Source of the DNA: Galaxea fascicularis
Taxonomy: Eukaryota > Cnidaria > Anthozoa > Scleractinia > Euphylliidae
Length of the DNA: 64,000 nucleotides
Direction of reading: 5' to 3'
Assembly (NCBI GenBank): GCA_948470475.1
Contig: OX419344.1
Location: 22,509,725-22,573,724 of the forward strand
The notes under the pieces were generated by a model that was not told where the DNA came from, did not search any database, and was given only the letters and a program-made list of their open reading frames with translations. Below are positions 50,001 to 60,899 of this stretch, one piece after another. Position 1 is the first letter of the stretch. Every line of letters starts with the position of its first letter. Made by a program: the position numbers and the translations under genes.

Positions 50001-53000
50001 TGCAATTTTGTCTTATCATTTACTTTTATTTTCCTTCGTTGTCAGACCTCAAAATGGAGGCGAAAACTGCGCTGGATCATCCAAGGAATGGGAAATATGT
50101 AATAGTAATGTAAGTAGATGCAAATCTCTTTTTAAGTTTCCCCCTTGCTTTATAATGTTGGGTTATTTTTTCCTTCTCAAGAGTATACTGTATGTCCTCC
50201 TTAATTAACCCCCCCCCTCCCTTACTTTCACTTAAATGTTTCAGGTGGAGTGTCCGCAATCTCCGACAACATTTCGTGACCAGATGTGCAAACAGATTGA
50301 TTCTTCCTTCAGCTCATATGAAGTTAAAGGTATGACAGTCATGAGAATGAAAGCAAAACGATCACCGAGCTGTTGGTGGTTGTAAACCATTTTGACTTCT
50401 TTAGCTTTACCTTAGTTGACTGAAGACGGGGAAAACCGCTACTATAAAAGCTAACCCAGCTTTCACGTTTCCTTTTCGTAGCCAATCCCTGCAGTTTAGC
50501 CTGTCAGTCAGGAAATACATACAGTTTCTATGGTAACGTAGTCGACGGAACGCGATGCGATGCGGATCCTTCTATTAATGATGTGTGCATAGAAGGAAAA
50601 TGCCAGGTTTGGAAAACTACATTTTCTGAATTAAATTTAGGCCCGGTTCAAACGTCGAACTTCACATGTGCCGAATCTAATGCAAATGAACGAAAACAAT
50701 AGATTTTTCTCATTTGCATTAGATTCGGCACATGTGCAGTTCGACGTTTCAACCAGGCCTTATTAGCCAATTGATCTAAACTAAAGCAAAGAGTTTGAAA
50801 ATGGCAGTGCTGCAAGTAGTTCGTAAACAGGGATCTGAAACATTACAGCTGAAATTACTTTACCAAATTAACTATCTGTCATCAGTAATTAGGTAAATTT
50901 TGCTAATGTATGCAACCCGTCTGCATACTGTGCGGATGGTTCATCGACAGGCGAACTCTTGTAGTCTCGATGATCATATTCCAATTTACCTGTGACAATT
51001 ACCAGGAACAGTTCTATTTAAGTCTGGTTAACCTGGTTTTACTTTTAATAAATCGGCCTAAGTTCCTATCAAGATTTGGTCTTTTCTAATCAGTTGTGGA
51101 ACCCAGACAACTCCTCGTCTTGAGTTTTAATGTTAACCAAAACGCCGCACTCTGTACCATGGTCAGTGCAGGTAAGAAATAGATTGCACAACCCCACACG
51201 TTTGCGCTTTGTGTGCTATGAGGCTGCTTGCGTGCAGATAATCTACTTCTAATCTTTTTACATTTAATAGACATCCAACTGAACGGACATGAGATCCAGC
51301 AGTGTTAGTAAAAAGACCTCCTCTGTTTTTCTTTTTGTGTGTGTAGAAGGTGGGTTGCGATCATGTGCTCAAATCGACAAAAATGCGCGATCGATGTGGA
51401 GTCTGTGACGGCATTGGAGATACTTGTACATATGAGAAGTCCACTTACACTAAGAGCCTCCGAAATTACGGTAAAACTGAGTTGTACGCGCTCTAAAATA
51501 AATATGAAATGAACAACAAACAATTATTTTATATGGATAAACCCGAGACTACGTAAAAACTGATTCAAGCTTATAGCGTTAATAGATTTGTTTAATTAAA
51601 TACTTTTTCAGGTTACGGAGCTATTGATAGCATCACCATTTTACCAGTGAACACTACTCATGCTTTGTTCGAGGAGAAGTCAGCGACTTACAATTTGCTT
51701 GGTGAGAATATATCTTCTCTTCCATAATTCACGTAAGCATTCCAAAGTTAAAAATGTTAATATTTGGGGAAAAAACGGCTTTACAAACCATTCTTGGTAG
51801 ATATTATTAAATGGGCGACTATTAGAGGTTAAACTCAAACGCATCCTGTTTTTTATTTCTTGTTTGTCTTTTTTTGTTTGAAAGAGGAATTTCCCAATGC
51901 CTGTTCACTTAAACTGTTACCATGTAAACAATTTCGAAGGGGATGAAGCAGTCCCTTTCAGTTTTAGACTCGAGTTACCGAAATCCTGAGAGATATTGCC
52001 CATTCAATTGGATAAAGGCAATGTGCCCTCAAAATTGAGGCAAGGAGCTAGTGAGCTGGCGAAATACCAAATACAAACTTTGGAAAAGAGACGCAAATAT
52101 ACTTCAATTCCCTGTACCTCAGCTCAACCAAATATGATTATTCTCCTTGGGCCCAGGACTCAAAGACCTTCTTTTCACGCTTTCATTATACAGCGGAGTT
52201 TGTTTCATATCCTCAAAAGAAACACCTGGAATCTGGTTTGAAATGGTAGAAATCCAAATGCTAGATACAAATCTCGTAGAGGTTATCAAAGACTTATACT
52301 ATACATTTTACTTTCAATATTATTCCAGGAGTACAAGATGGGAAGGGGAACAATTTGATCCCAATTCCGTCTTGGTGGGGTAGCGTTATATATGCAGCTG
52401 GAACAAAAATAACGTACACCAATAATGCAAATTATCCCGACCGCCTGGAAATTACAGGACCAACGAATATGATTCTTAGAATAGTGGTAGGTGTTTTAAT
52501 TCATATTATATTTGTGCCGTATAATGGTTGGTGCGCCAGGCCTTGTGATAGCTATCCGTCCAGTTGAGCTGGCTGGAAATTCAAATTTATCTAATAAATT
52601 GCAAGGTCTGTAACGAAATTTTTACCACACCCCCAGCACAAACTCAAGCTCAAGCGGAAACACGTGTTAACTGCCACAACTCAGATTCAAACGTAAGCAG
52701 ACAAAAAAGAAAACCGTGGACTACCATGACACAAACGCAAAACGCACCCAAACACGCAGGTGAACCACTATAACCCAAACCCAAGCAGAAGTACCAGCAA
52801 ACGCAGATGAAAACTATCATATCGCAAACTCGCATGCCGAAAAAAACGAGTATGAAGTAAAACAGTAATTCACGGCGCCTGTACCGCCTGTAAATTACTA
52901 AGATAATCGCAGAGGCAGACACAGACGCAGACGCAGACGCAGACGCAGACGGAAACGCAAACGCAAGTTCACACACCGCCGCAAGCTATACTGGTGTAAC

Positions 53001-56000
53001 ACAACCGAAATCAAATGAAGCGAGGCATATCCATGCCACTACCACTGCAAATGCACAATGCGTTATTTTGTTTACATTTGGGAAACACATATGTATAGTC
53101 CTCTCGACATTTTGTTATTTTGAGCGTTGGAACGACGCTTTCTACACATATGGCTTGAGACTGCACTTCATTTTGGTTCTCTAAAAGTAACTGTAGAGGT
53201 TAAAGCATTCGATGCACATAAATGGCTATCGATCAATCTCAAGGTAGTTTAGAGTACCTCGCTATTCTTGGTTTTCAACCACATGACAAGGCGGCCATGC
53301 AGGTGGTCAATACAATACAAAAACAACAACATGGCCGCATGACCTCACATGCAAACCAGCAATAATATTTATCGAGCAATTTTTTTAGTACGTGCAGGTG
53401 TATCAAAGGAACGTAGGGATTGAATATCAGTACCTCAGGCCTCTCCAGAAGAACGAAGATCGTGTGCCAGGAACTTGTCACTGGTTGACTGATGACTGGA
53501 CGGTTTGCTCTTCAGGTGAGTTCCATACTTCAAATGTAAAACCTGAAAATGCATTGAAGGGAAGTCTCGGTGAAAGCATGCAACTAGATAAACGTACTGT
53601 TCATTATCGTTTTAAAATGCTCGCAATTTGATTCCCTATGGTTTTTGACAATTGACTGCAAACTCCAAAGCTAGCATAGTCTTACGGCGTCACAAGTAGT
53701 ATCCAGATGGGCATTGATGATGTAACGAATTATTCATCGCTTTTATCAGCATAAAATTGATCCACAGACAACTGACTGTTCATTAGTTTTAGGCTGATCG
53801 TCTTCCTCAAGGAGTGATCTAACAGTCTGACCGGAATAGTTGATTCAAATGATTTTGTAACAAAATAAGTAGCGTGACGTATCAAACATCCTCCCAACGA
53901 AAACAAAATGTTACTCTCTTTCGGAAAAATCTGGTGCGGTGTCTGTGATACAGCTCACAAGCAAATTGACATTTAGATTCTAGTTACAATGAAGCGTTCG
54001 TGGATTATGTGAAAAGCCTTTCTTGGCACTCGATTACGTCACTAAACACATGACCACAGATTGAATTTACACTTAAAGTTTATTCATGTTTTTGCAATAG
54101 TTCATGTCGAGACTGAGTTGAAACAGCCAGCCTTCCTTTTAGAGAGGATCTTCACGTCGTGATTAATTGCATAAGAAATTAAGTCCAGATTAAAGAAATT
54201 GGGGGACCACAAACATGGTTAAAAAAACATCGTACCATCAAGTTATCAATGTTGTTTTCCTTTGTGTCAGGTCAGCAGACGCGCGAGGTATACTGCGCAA
54301 GATCAGACAATTTTACCGGTAATACGTATGTGACACTCGCGCGTGCAGATTGCTGTGGTGCCGAATCAAAGCCAGACGCTGTGAAACCTTGCCTTCAGTA
54401 TAGGTAAGCACGAATATTTCAAGCAAGTGAATGCAACTCTGGACACTTAATCCACCTGGTGTTCCAGACGAACATTGTGAATAATCACTCTGGCTTCAGA
54501 GCACATGAAGTTTCAATTTGTCATACTTTTCTCTTTACACTGACCAACTAAAAATCGTTTCTCAAGACAGACAGAATAAATTGAAAACATTTACCTTTCT
54601 TAACTTGCAGAAACAATACCATTTTGCAGCCAAAACAACAAATGTTTATACTCTATGCCTTCTATTCCAGTCACACTCACAGGAAGTGACTTTTTTCCAA
54701 GTTCTTTACTGAATTATAGTGATGATGTTCAACAAAAGCCTATATGACTACATTAACTATTGTTTGTTTGGTTTTCTTTTATTCAACACTGACACAAGCT
54801 GGTTTACAAAGTTGGAGACCTGTTCAAAAACATGCGGTAAAGGTAGCCAATCACAATCTGTAGTTTGTCGAGCGAAGGTTAACGCCACTCATTACAACAT
54901 TGATGAATCAGAAGCCTCCTGCAATGCAACACTCAAACCGAACGCAGAATTCCGCGACTGTAATAACGTCAAATGCCCGGCCAAATGGACAACATCTTGG
55001 TCTGAGGTGAGCCAGTTTGGTGATTCTTCAGGCTTACTCGAGCTCCTGCTAAACTATGAAACAGCCTGCCTCATCAGTCAAATTTGCATTTATATGATCT
55101 TCATGTTTGATCTACTAGATCAACATTTTCAACTTACTTTCTGTGTCGACAACAATGTTTGATTGTTTAAATACCACTGCCAAGAAAGCTTGCATAACCA
55201 ATTTTTATAACCGATTTAGCCATCTCTATTTCTTTTGAAAGTGGATTTGGCCCCGAGATCACAGAAGATGCACTAACTCGTTATATGGTCTCACGGTCGA
55301 CCAGCCTTACCCGCAGCTAAAAATACTAGCAAATTACTTCAGTATTGAATGATTTTAAAGCGATTTTAAAATGGATGTATTTTGGTTTCATAGCAGCTTC
55401 CTCATTCAATTGTGAAAACTATTATGTCTTCAGTTTCAGGTAACTATCTGAATTATTTATTGTCTTTTATCTCATGGCTTATAGTGTTCAAATGTTTGCC
55501 TGCCTGGAAATAAAACAGGGACTGTCAAATGCTCAAGAACCAATGAATTGGGCGAAACTGAAGATGTATCAGGCATACAGTGCGAGTACGAACCCAGACC
55601 CTCGATTTTCATCGAGCGATGTAATGATGACAATTCTTCGGATCCTTGTCAAGGTAGTGTGGCTTGTTAAATTAACATAATGTAGTAATCAAGGTAGTAG
55701 CCAAATGAAGTAGCCTATTTGAATATATTAGTTGTTCCACAAGAGCACGTTTTCTGAAAGATGGATGAATCGAAACTCAAGAACATGTTAAGAATATTAC
55801 CTGATTCTCAAATTTAACCAGGAAAGGAAATTAAACATTCGATTCATTTTAAGAATGCCTCTGAACAACCAAGTATGTCAATTGACGTGCAATGTAAAAA
55901 ACAATAACCACAGGCAATGTCTTTGTCTCGACACATTTTTTGGTCAATATCTGTATAAGTTTAAAAGATTTAATACATTTTCATCCTCAAATCCATCAAA

Positions 56001-57414
56001 TCAATAAGCCCACTTTATTCAATCCCATCTCTACCTCATCCCAAAACGTAGTACTTCAGAAAGGGGTATAACAAAACTAAATATTTTGCTTGTCTTACAG
56101 CATATGAAATCGGCTGTTTTAAAACCCCCTCAGGCCTGTTTTCAGAAACCTTGGGCGACTTTACACAAGAATCGAACTCAGCCTATGTGGTGGCGCAATG
56201 CAAGGAGCTGACGCGCAGAAAGAGCTACACTGTTTTTGCGCTTGGTCATGGCGGTCTGTGCATGACAGGACCTGAAGCTCAGGATAACTACTTTAAGTAC
56301 AAAACTCCTTCGAAAAAAAACCGGTGTTCAGATGGAATCGGCAAAGGAGAAAACAGTGTTGTTTATATGTTTGGTAATTTGCGTTATTTAACATAGTCGC
56401 AGCTTTCGTATAGAGTTAAACGACCAGTACCTTACGCTTTAGATCTACATGAGGGTGGGATCAGTGATTTAGGCCTCGTTGTTCATCTTTGTGCTGCCTT
56501 GATGTAGACCTCAATTGCAAAAGATTCATGAAGCAGCCATTTTTGCTCCACATTCAGAAAAATGTGATGGTCCAGAATCTTATTCATACTGTGAAGACGT
56601 GACACTCATGGTCATTGAGCTTTGTTCTCACCGATTAAATTAAATATCATAAGCATCTCCTCGATGCTATCGATTCAGCAAAAATACACCGGCAAAATAA
56701 AACCACAGCAAAAAAAAAACAACAACAAAAAACAAATACATTAAATTAAATATAGGCATCGCCTGGAGAGCTTCTTTTTTGATGCGGTACATATGAACAC
56801 CAGAAACTTACTAGTCAGTGGGTTGAATAATGATCACACATCAGTTGGATATCATTTTAGAAAAAAAAAACTTCAGAAGGGCGCCAATTACGGAACAAGT
56901 CCGCCTCAAGAGACTGATCACTATCGATTAAGCAATATGAAAGAAATAGCCTATTCCTAAAGCGAAAGCTAAGAGCAGTTAAGAAATGAAGCGCTTATAC
57001 CCGAAGCTATCACTTTACAAAATAGAAAGAGGTCGTCTTGAAGAATGCGCTCTCTTGTTGCACTTTCCCTTAATGACTTCTTCTCTTCTCACAGGGCCAC
57101 CACCCGCATTAGAAGCAATCGGCTGTTACAAGGATAAACTCAATGACCGCGCTTTGCCGACATTATACCACAGTTTCCGGCCCTACATAAAATGGAGTAA
57201 CCTGAATGAAACCATCCGCGGGTGTGCAACCGTAGCACGTGATATGGGATACGAGTACTTTGGTGTCCAGTATTACGGAGAATGTTGGTCCTCAGAAAAC
57301 GCCACTTACACGTATGCCAAGCATGGTGTTCAGACCAAAGCCAAAGAGTGCATAGCCAATGTTGGAGGCAAACATACAAACTTTGTTTATCGAATTCTTT
57401 TGGTGAGTTTATAA
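38967..57414 (+). CDS. ADAMTS-like secreted metalloproteinase, gene 2 (26 coding exons)
   Basis: Tandem paralogue of the upstream gene, same strand. Coding exons: 38967-39024, 39215-39240, 40127-40192, 40332-40660, 41064-41220, 41446-41603, 42319-42405, 42937-43070, 43574-43587, 47423-47531, 48069-48200, 48421-48577, 49120-49215, 49532-49671, 50046-50109, 50245-50329, 50482-50606, 51347-51470, 51612-51701, 52329-52486, 53398-53515, 54271-54403, 54799-55006, 55485-55653, 56101-56373, 57095-57414. About 1,176 residues. The ATG at 38967 has purines at -3 and +4 and opens a hydrophobic leader. Domain order equals gene 1 but without EGF modules. Several homologous exons have equal length (67 expected, 87, 132, 140, 124 and 90 nt). 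The biggest intron, 43588-47422, holds repeats. The last exon can be read to TAA at 57412, or spliced at the GTGAGT donor at 57403. Substrate unknown; extracellular matrix is the family expectation. Confidence 0.88.
40127..41220 (+). other. Gene 2 M12B propeptide (exons 3-5)
   Basis: Exons 40127-40192, 40332-40660 and 41064-41220. Conserved pieces include REEIKHFFGVEHPQD, VPAYDLALPYQ, LHLHVKRNTKFMAPG and VHPLPAHLARHV. RMKR at residues 77-80 is a classical R-x-K-R convertase site. The only late-propeptide Cys (GFTCETD) could act as a cysteine switch. I count 66 nt for the first of these exons, but frame and the gene 1 partner require 67; see the rejected list. Confidence 0.85.
43574..43587 (+). 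other. Gene 2 14-nt microexon in catalytic domain
   Basis: A 14-base exon preceded by a T-rich tract and AAG and followed by GTGAGG. It converts phase 2 at 43070 to phase 1 at 47423; without it the next exon reads into a stop. The joined product reads LIRSGGVAGVAAVVNKVC, the expected ADAMTS segment. It is one codon shorter than the gene 1 microexon. Confidence 0.75.
43775..43830. repeat. GC-rich hairpin repeat
   Basis: GCGGCCCGAAGGGCCGC is a perfect hairpin flanked by GCGGAGC on both sides. It is GC-rich against an AT-rich intron, suggesting a piece of a mobile repeat. Confidence 0.6.
43919..43961 (+). repeat. (AAT)n microsatellite
   Basis: About fourteen TAA units in the large gene 2 intron after the microexon. 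Confidence 0.92.
44230..44920. mobile_element. Non-autonomous DNA transposon, about 690 bp
   Basis: Left end TCATTTGAAACCCCCGGACC with CCTCGGGCATT and GGGGCATTCAC; right end GTGAATGTCCCCGC, CCCCGAGGGG and GGGGGTTTCAAATGA. The ends are inverted repeats of roughly 60 bases. The interior is AT-rich with no transposase. It lies in the gene 2 intron between the microexon and the zinc-site exon. Confidence 0.65.
44920..47400. other. Rest of gene 2 long intron
   Basis: About 2.5 kb with no recognised exon. It holds an AATCGATTAT / ATAATCGATT inverted pair near 46782-46810, a short AT run near 46955 and a single arm of the 30545 element near 47238-47285. Confidence 0.45.
48421..49215 (+). other. Gene 2 disintegrin-like region
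   Basis: Exons 48421-48577 and 49120-49215, residues about 424-508. Features are GDTQCKYQYG, a C-x2-L-x-C motif (CNALYC) and EGTACGPGK, leading into WCIRGGCV in the next exon. This is the canonical ADAMTS disintegrin-like order, more typical than in gene 1. Confidence 0.85.
49532..50109 (+). other. Gene 2 first TSP1 repeat
   Basis: Exons 49532-49671 and 50046-50109. WCIRGGCV is followed by GGWSKWSNYMECSRSCDGG and the closing Cys of a TSP1 repeat. The first exon has the same 140-nt length as in gene 1. A dispersed repeat lies in the intron between them (about 49770-49990). Confidence 0.85.
49770..49990 (+). repeat. Dispersed intronic repeat, copy 4
   Basis: GCATTGCTAAGCTCTCTGAT, GCAAAACTCACGC, TCGCGTTTGACGCC and GAACTCAATTAAAAGCC match the gene 1 intron copies. 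It lies in the gene 2 intron inside the first TSP1 repeat, the homologous intron to the copy at 16752-16995. Confidence 0.55.
50245..51470 (+). other. Gene 2 ADAMTS cysteine-rich region
   Basis: Exons 50245-50329, 50482-50606 and 51347-51470. It contains CQSGNTYSFYG, DGTRC, CIEGKCQ, VGCDHVLKS and DRCGVCDGIGDTC, the diagnostic ADAMTS cysteine-rich signature. An inverted-repeat element sits in the intron at about 50640-50760. Confidence 0.88.
50640..50760. mobile_element. Palindromic MITE-like element
   Basis: AGGCCCGGTTCAAACGTCGA and CATGTGCCGAATCTAATGCA on the left are mirrored by TGCATTAGATTCGGCACATG and TCGACGTTTCAACCAGGCCT on the right, with a 20-base centre. TTA flanks both ends and may be the target duplication. 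Confidence 0.75.
51612..52486 (+). other. Gene 2 ADAMTS spacer
   Basis: Exons 51612-51701 and 52329-52486, running into 53398-53515. A cysteine-free, beta-rich stretch (AIDSITILPVNTTHALFEE, GVQDGKGNNLIPIP, ITYTNN) matches the gene 1 spacer and keeps the GVQDG start of the second exon. Confidence 0.78.
52910..52965 (+). repeat. (CAGACG)n minisatellite
   Basis: About eight imperfect ACGCAG/ACGCAA hexamers; related A-rich and CAA-rich sequence extends left to about 52630. It lies in the gene 2 intron after the spacer exon. Confidence 0.75.
53398..55653 (+). other. Gene 2 three C-terminal TSP1 repeats
   Basis: Exons 53398-53515, 54271-54403, 54799-55006 and 55485-55653. Repeats start at WLTDDWTVCSSGQQ, WFTKLETCSKTCGKG and WTTSWSECSNVCLPG. 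CSKTCG fits the O-fucosylation motif. Like gene 1, the last repeat begins at an intron after WSE. Confidence 0.83.
56101..57414 (+). other. Gene 2 two C-terminal WSC-like domains
   Basis: Exons 56101-56373 and 57095-57414 encode one domain each. The second is the best preserved: AIGCYKDKLNDRALP, then GYEYFGVQYYGECWS and a final VYRI. The first has IGCFKT and GGLCM and lacks the aromatic core YFGVQ. AATAAA signals lie downstream at 58664 and 59281. Confidence 0.66.
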
Positions 57415-57689
57415 TAGTAATCAAATGTGCGCTGAAGGGGTTTGAACCCCTCCCTGATTTGCATTGCACTCTTGCCGCTGATTTTCCCTAGTCTAGTGGT
57501 TCTGAATGAGGAATGAAGTCGCTGAGCAGAGACTTAAGTGTTTTCAATTCTATAGTTTGACTGGATTTTCTCAAAGGCCGTCGAAAACAAAGGCTGGTTG
57601 TAATATATATTATCAGTTTGGGTTACATTTTAGTGTCGTCAATAATGTTTTAAGTTAATTACTCAGCAATACCCAAAGGTCGGCAAAAA

Positions 57690-57870
57690 CAACGGGACTA
57701 GTCCGTGCAACAAGTCACGAGGACAAGTCCCATCGGGTGAACTAGCGATTTTTAACAAAAATATAGTCACAAGGACCAAAATTTTGGTCCCCGCAACTTT
57801 TCCCACGAATTCAAACTGGTTTTCAGTTCGTGTGAACTGTTTGTGGGACTACTCCCTGCGACCAAATTAA
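57690..57870. repeat. Probable dispersed repeat
   Basis: Contains GGGACTAGTCCGTGCAAC, CAAGGACCAAAATTTTGGTCC (self-complementary centre) and TTCACACGAACTG-type inverse pieces. Only one copy is visible in this window. Confidence 0.3.
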
Positions 57871-58780
57871 CATAAACTAACCACAGAAAGGCATAGTAAG
57901 CTCCCATAAATCCTTACGGACTCTGTTTACAGATGGCGACGGCTCACTGACGTAGAGAAAGATGTTGCTGCTTGGAGATCTTGATCGAATATTCGCCTCT
58001 TTTGCTTCTGTATTGGTTATATCCAGATCGGTAAAACGTTATTTTCAGTTTATAACGGACTGGATCGGAAAAATCAAAGCATTGAATTCAATAATTTAGT
58101 GACACAACCTCCAGTTTGTACTGCACTGATTTATTTCCATGCTATATTGTAATTTAACAATTCGGTTTCCTTTGTGTAAATTCTTCAAGGGACAACTTAC
58201 TCCCATCGTGTGTGCCGAACTTTTATGGCGTTTTATTATGGTTTTATTGATAAGATTTCAAGCAAAAATACACAAAATAGTACCACAGCAAAACAAAACA
58301 AACGTTTCCGACCATATTAACATGAGTTTCCTCTATAACAAGGGTATAGAACTATCTCGAGTCCACCGAGGTTCCGGCTTTGGAAAAACGAGAGAGAAAA
58401 ATCGAACCCTTGCCCTGTTCCAATTAATTTCCTGGATTCGAGCAAGGACATGCTTTGCACTCCTTCGGTCGGCCCTGGTTTGCCTTCGAGGATCGCGGGT
58501 GAAGCGCCGTACTGCGTTTGATTACAACAATTGTGATATTGAAATCGCAACTGTCGAAGGAGCCATTGACGTTGTTTAGTGTTTGTTTTCTTTTTTTAGC
58601 AGCCTTGTAATAGGGTTTTAGTTTTGCCATTCGCCTCTCGCTTTTCTAGTTTTGTGTCTCGAGAATAAAATCTAAGTAATCGAACTCCAAGAAACAAAGG
58701 GACACATTCCATCTTAATCATAATGATTTTCTTTATGACTTGTAATTTTACATCTATTAACAACATTAATAGGCGAAATA
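57871..58780. other. 3' flank of gene 2, no gene recognised
   Basis: A 146-codon frame at 58139-58579 has no family resemblance and no splice support. AATAAA at 58664-58669 could end an unspliced gene 2 transcript. Confidence 0.4.
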
Positions 58781-58783
58781 ATC

Positions 58784-58830
<47 letters not shown>

Positions 58831-58858
58831 GATCATCATCATCATCATCATCATCACA
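58784..58858 (+). repeat. (ATT)n and (ATC)n microsatellite
   Basis: About fifteen ATT units followed by about nine ATC units. Confidence 0.93.
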
Positions 58859-59510
58859 TTGTTTATATTGCACAAGTATCCTTATGGATATAATCAAATG
58901 TTCGACAGGAGCACGACAGAGGCCTTTGCGGAAGAGACGATATAAAAATTAAAACACGTTGGTAGTCGCTCTTGAGCAAGATTGAAAATTGAGGGTCAGA
59001 ATGGACAAGACACGCACTGTTTATACTGAAACTGCTTGGTTTTGTTTTAAGGCTACTAGTTTGCTCATATGTGGCAATAAAGATTTTCCGGTAAATGAAT
59101 GGTATTTTTGTTGCAGGCACAATCACAAGAATAAGACCGGCTTCAACGTGTCGGCGGTGCATCATGGTCATCCATATCACTAAGAGAATATCTCGCGTCA
59201 TTTTATATGAGGGCACGGATGTCAATGACTTTCAAGAGATAAGAGCACGTATTATACGATCATTAATTTACGAATGATAAAATAAACAAAACGGTCATGA
59301 CAAAAAAACTTATATCAATAAAGTTTTACTTAATGGGCGTTTTGTTGTGAGACGGATAATGGCATTTTAATTAAGGGGTAGTAATATAATTTGTGGAAAA
59401 GAATTATGCAATTATGTTTTCAAAGCGCGCTCACTTTCAAATTTGCCGCTTCAGTGATTATGAATAATTAATTATGTCCCCTCATTCTGCCCGATGTTTA
59501 AATTTTCATT

Positions 59511-59660
59511 TGTTGTTCCCTACACAATTGCTATCAATGTATGGGGAGAAGTTGTTAAAATATCAAGCAAATTAATCTTGTCCTTAATTCTCGTGACCAC
59601 TGTGTTTTATAAATATTACAAGGAGAAATTTGATGCTGATCACTCCTAGGGTTTAAGGGT
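59511..59660 (+). repeat. Dispersed repeat, copy A
   Basis: Contains GGGGAGAAGTTGTTAAAATA, TCCTTAATTCTCGTGACCAC and ATATTACAAGGAGAAATTTGATGC. It matches 63229-63395 in the same orientation. Confidence 0.7.
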
Positions 59661-60544
59661 TGAAGGCATGAAAACGGATACGTTACCTGTTAGCCCCTTG
59701 CCGATGATGTCCATGAAGGGAAGACTCTCTAGCTAGGTGAAGATCAGTTGCAATGATCTCGCGCGGGTTCCATGAGAAAACACTGAAAAAAAAAAAAAAA
59801 GCTGTCGACTAAGGAGGTTTGGTTCTGTACTGTAGCAGGACAAACGTTCATTTTCAATGAAAGTCGGGAGTTTTAACAGTGGTTTTCGGCTTCTTGTAAA
59901 AAGCTTCCTTTATTGTGCTTTAACTTTCCGTTCGCTGTTGTTTTAGGAAGCCATAAATAATAAATCTTGCAGGCTATTTGGAGCAAAATATCGGAAATTC
60001 AGTTAACATAATGTGTATTTCTCTTAACGTAAGTTGATACAATCTCTCCCTTCATTCATCGTTGCTTTAGTTTTTCATTTTCAACTGTGAATAACTGCAT
60101 TCCAGTTAAGTGTACCTGGAACTATAGTGTGGGGTTTGGCTACTCACAGAAATAAAGTTAGCCGTAAATTCAGAAATTATGACCCATTTACGCATCCCAC
60201 GTTAACGCATCCAGGCGTCTTGTTCTTTATTCTTTACATCCGTTTTTCCTCAATGAAAATTTCATTAATCCTTAATCTGATTGATCCTCATTAATCCTTA
60301 GTTCGGGCAAACTTCTAAGTCGCGGCAAAACGCTCAATGCCTAAATAATGACAGCACTGACAGCAGTTTAATTAATAACTGATAACGTGATAAAATGAAA
60401 AACAAACGGCGCGTGTCGTAGAAAGAATTGACTTTCACTCCAGTCAGCCAAAAGAATTTAATCCACAAATACAACCACCAGAACAAGTAAATGTGCACCG
60501 ATCGATCTACCTGGTAGAAACTGGCAACTGAATAGTTTTTGTGG

Positions 60545-60895
60545 ATATATATGAAATAAATCATATATTGACTGTGGATGTGAAATCAAATGAAGACTGA
60601 TCTTCGCAGTTGTGAACGAAATTTATGCAATCACATCCGCAGTTCATATGTGATTGATTTTATTTATATCATCCACATTCATCTCTTTCACGGGAACATA
60701 TGAACCTACAACTGACCTGCTCCCAACGTCGGGGATTCATAGCTCAGTTGTGTTAGAGCATCGCACTGGTATCGCGAGGTCACGGGTCCAAATCCCCTTG
60801 AAGTCCTGAATTTTTTTCAGGCTTCTTTACGCATTTACATAGCTTGCGTTTACAACTGCGAGGATCAGTCGTCATACGATGAATAATTTTTATTA
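60545..60895 (+). mobile_element. tRNA-derived composite element
   Basis: The tRNA-like part is 60731-60805: TAGCTCAGTTGTGTTAGAGC (A box), an anticodon loop CTGGTAT (Thr-like GGT) and CGGGTCCAAATCC (B box). A CCTGAATTTTTTTCAGG hairpin and CTGCGAGGATCAGTCGTCAT follow. The left flank 60545-60690 carries the same tail in the opposite direction (GAAGACTGATCTTCGCAGTT), so two tails face each other around the tRNA-like core. The acceptor stem is disrupted, so this is not a functional tRNA gene. Confidence 0.62.
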
Positions 60896-60899
60896 AACG

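Noticed and set aside
58139..58579. 146-codon frame after gene 2
   Set aside because: No family motif, no splice sites, composition as the flanks.
58784..58858. CRISPR-like regular repeat
   Set aside because: It is a plain trinucleotide microsatellite in a eukaryotic genome without spacers.
60731..60805. tRNA-Thr gene
   Set aside because: The acceptor stem does not pair cleanly and the same sequence is a truncated repeat elsewhere in the window.
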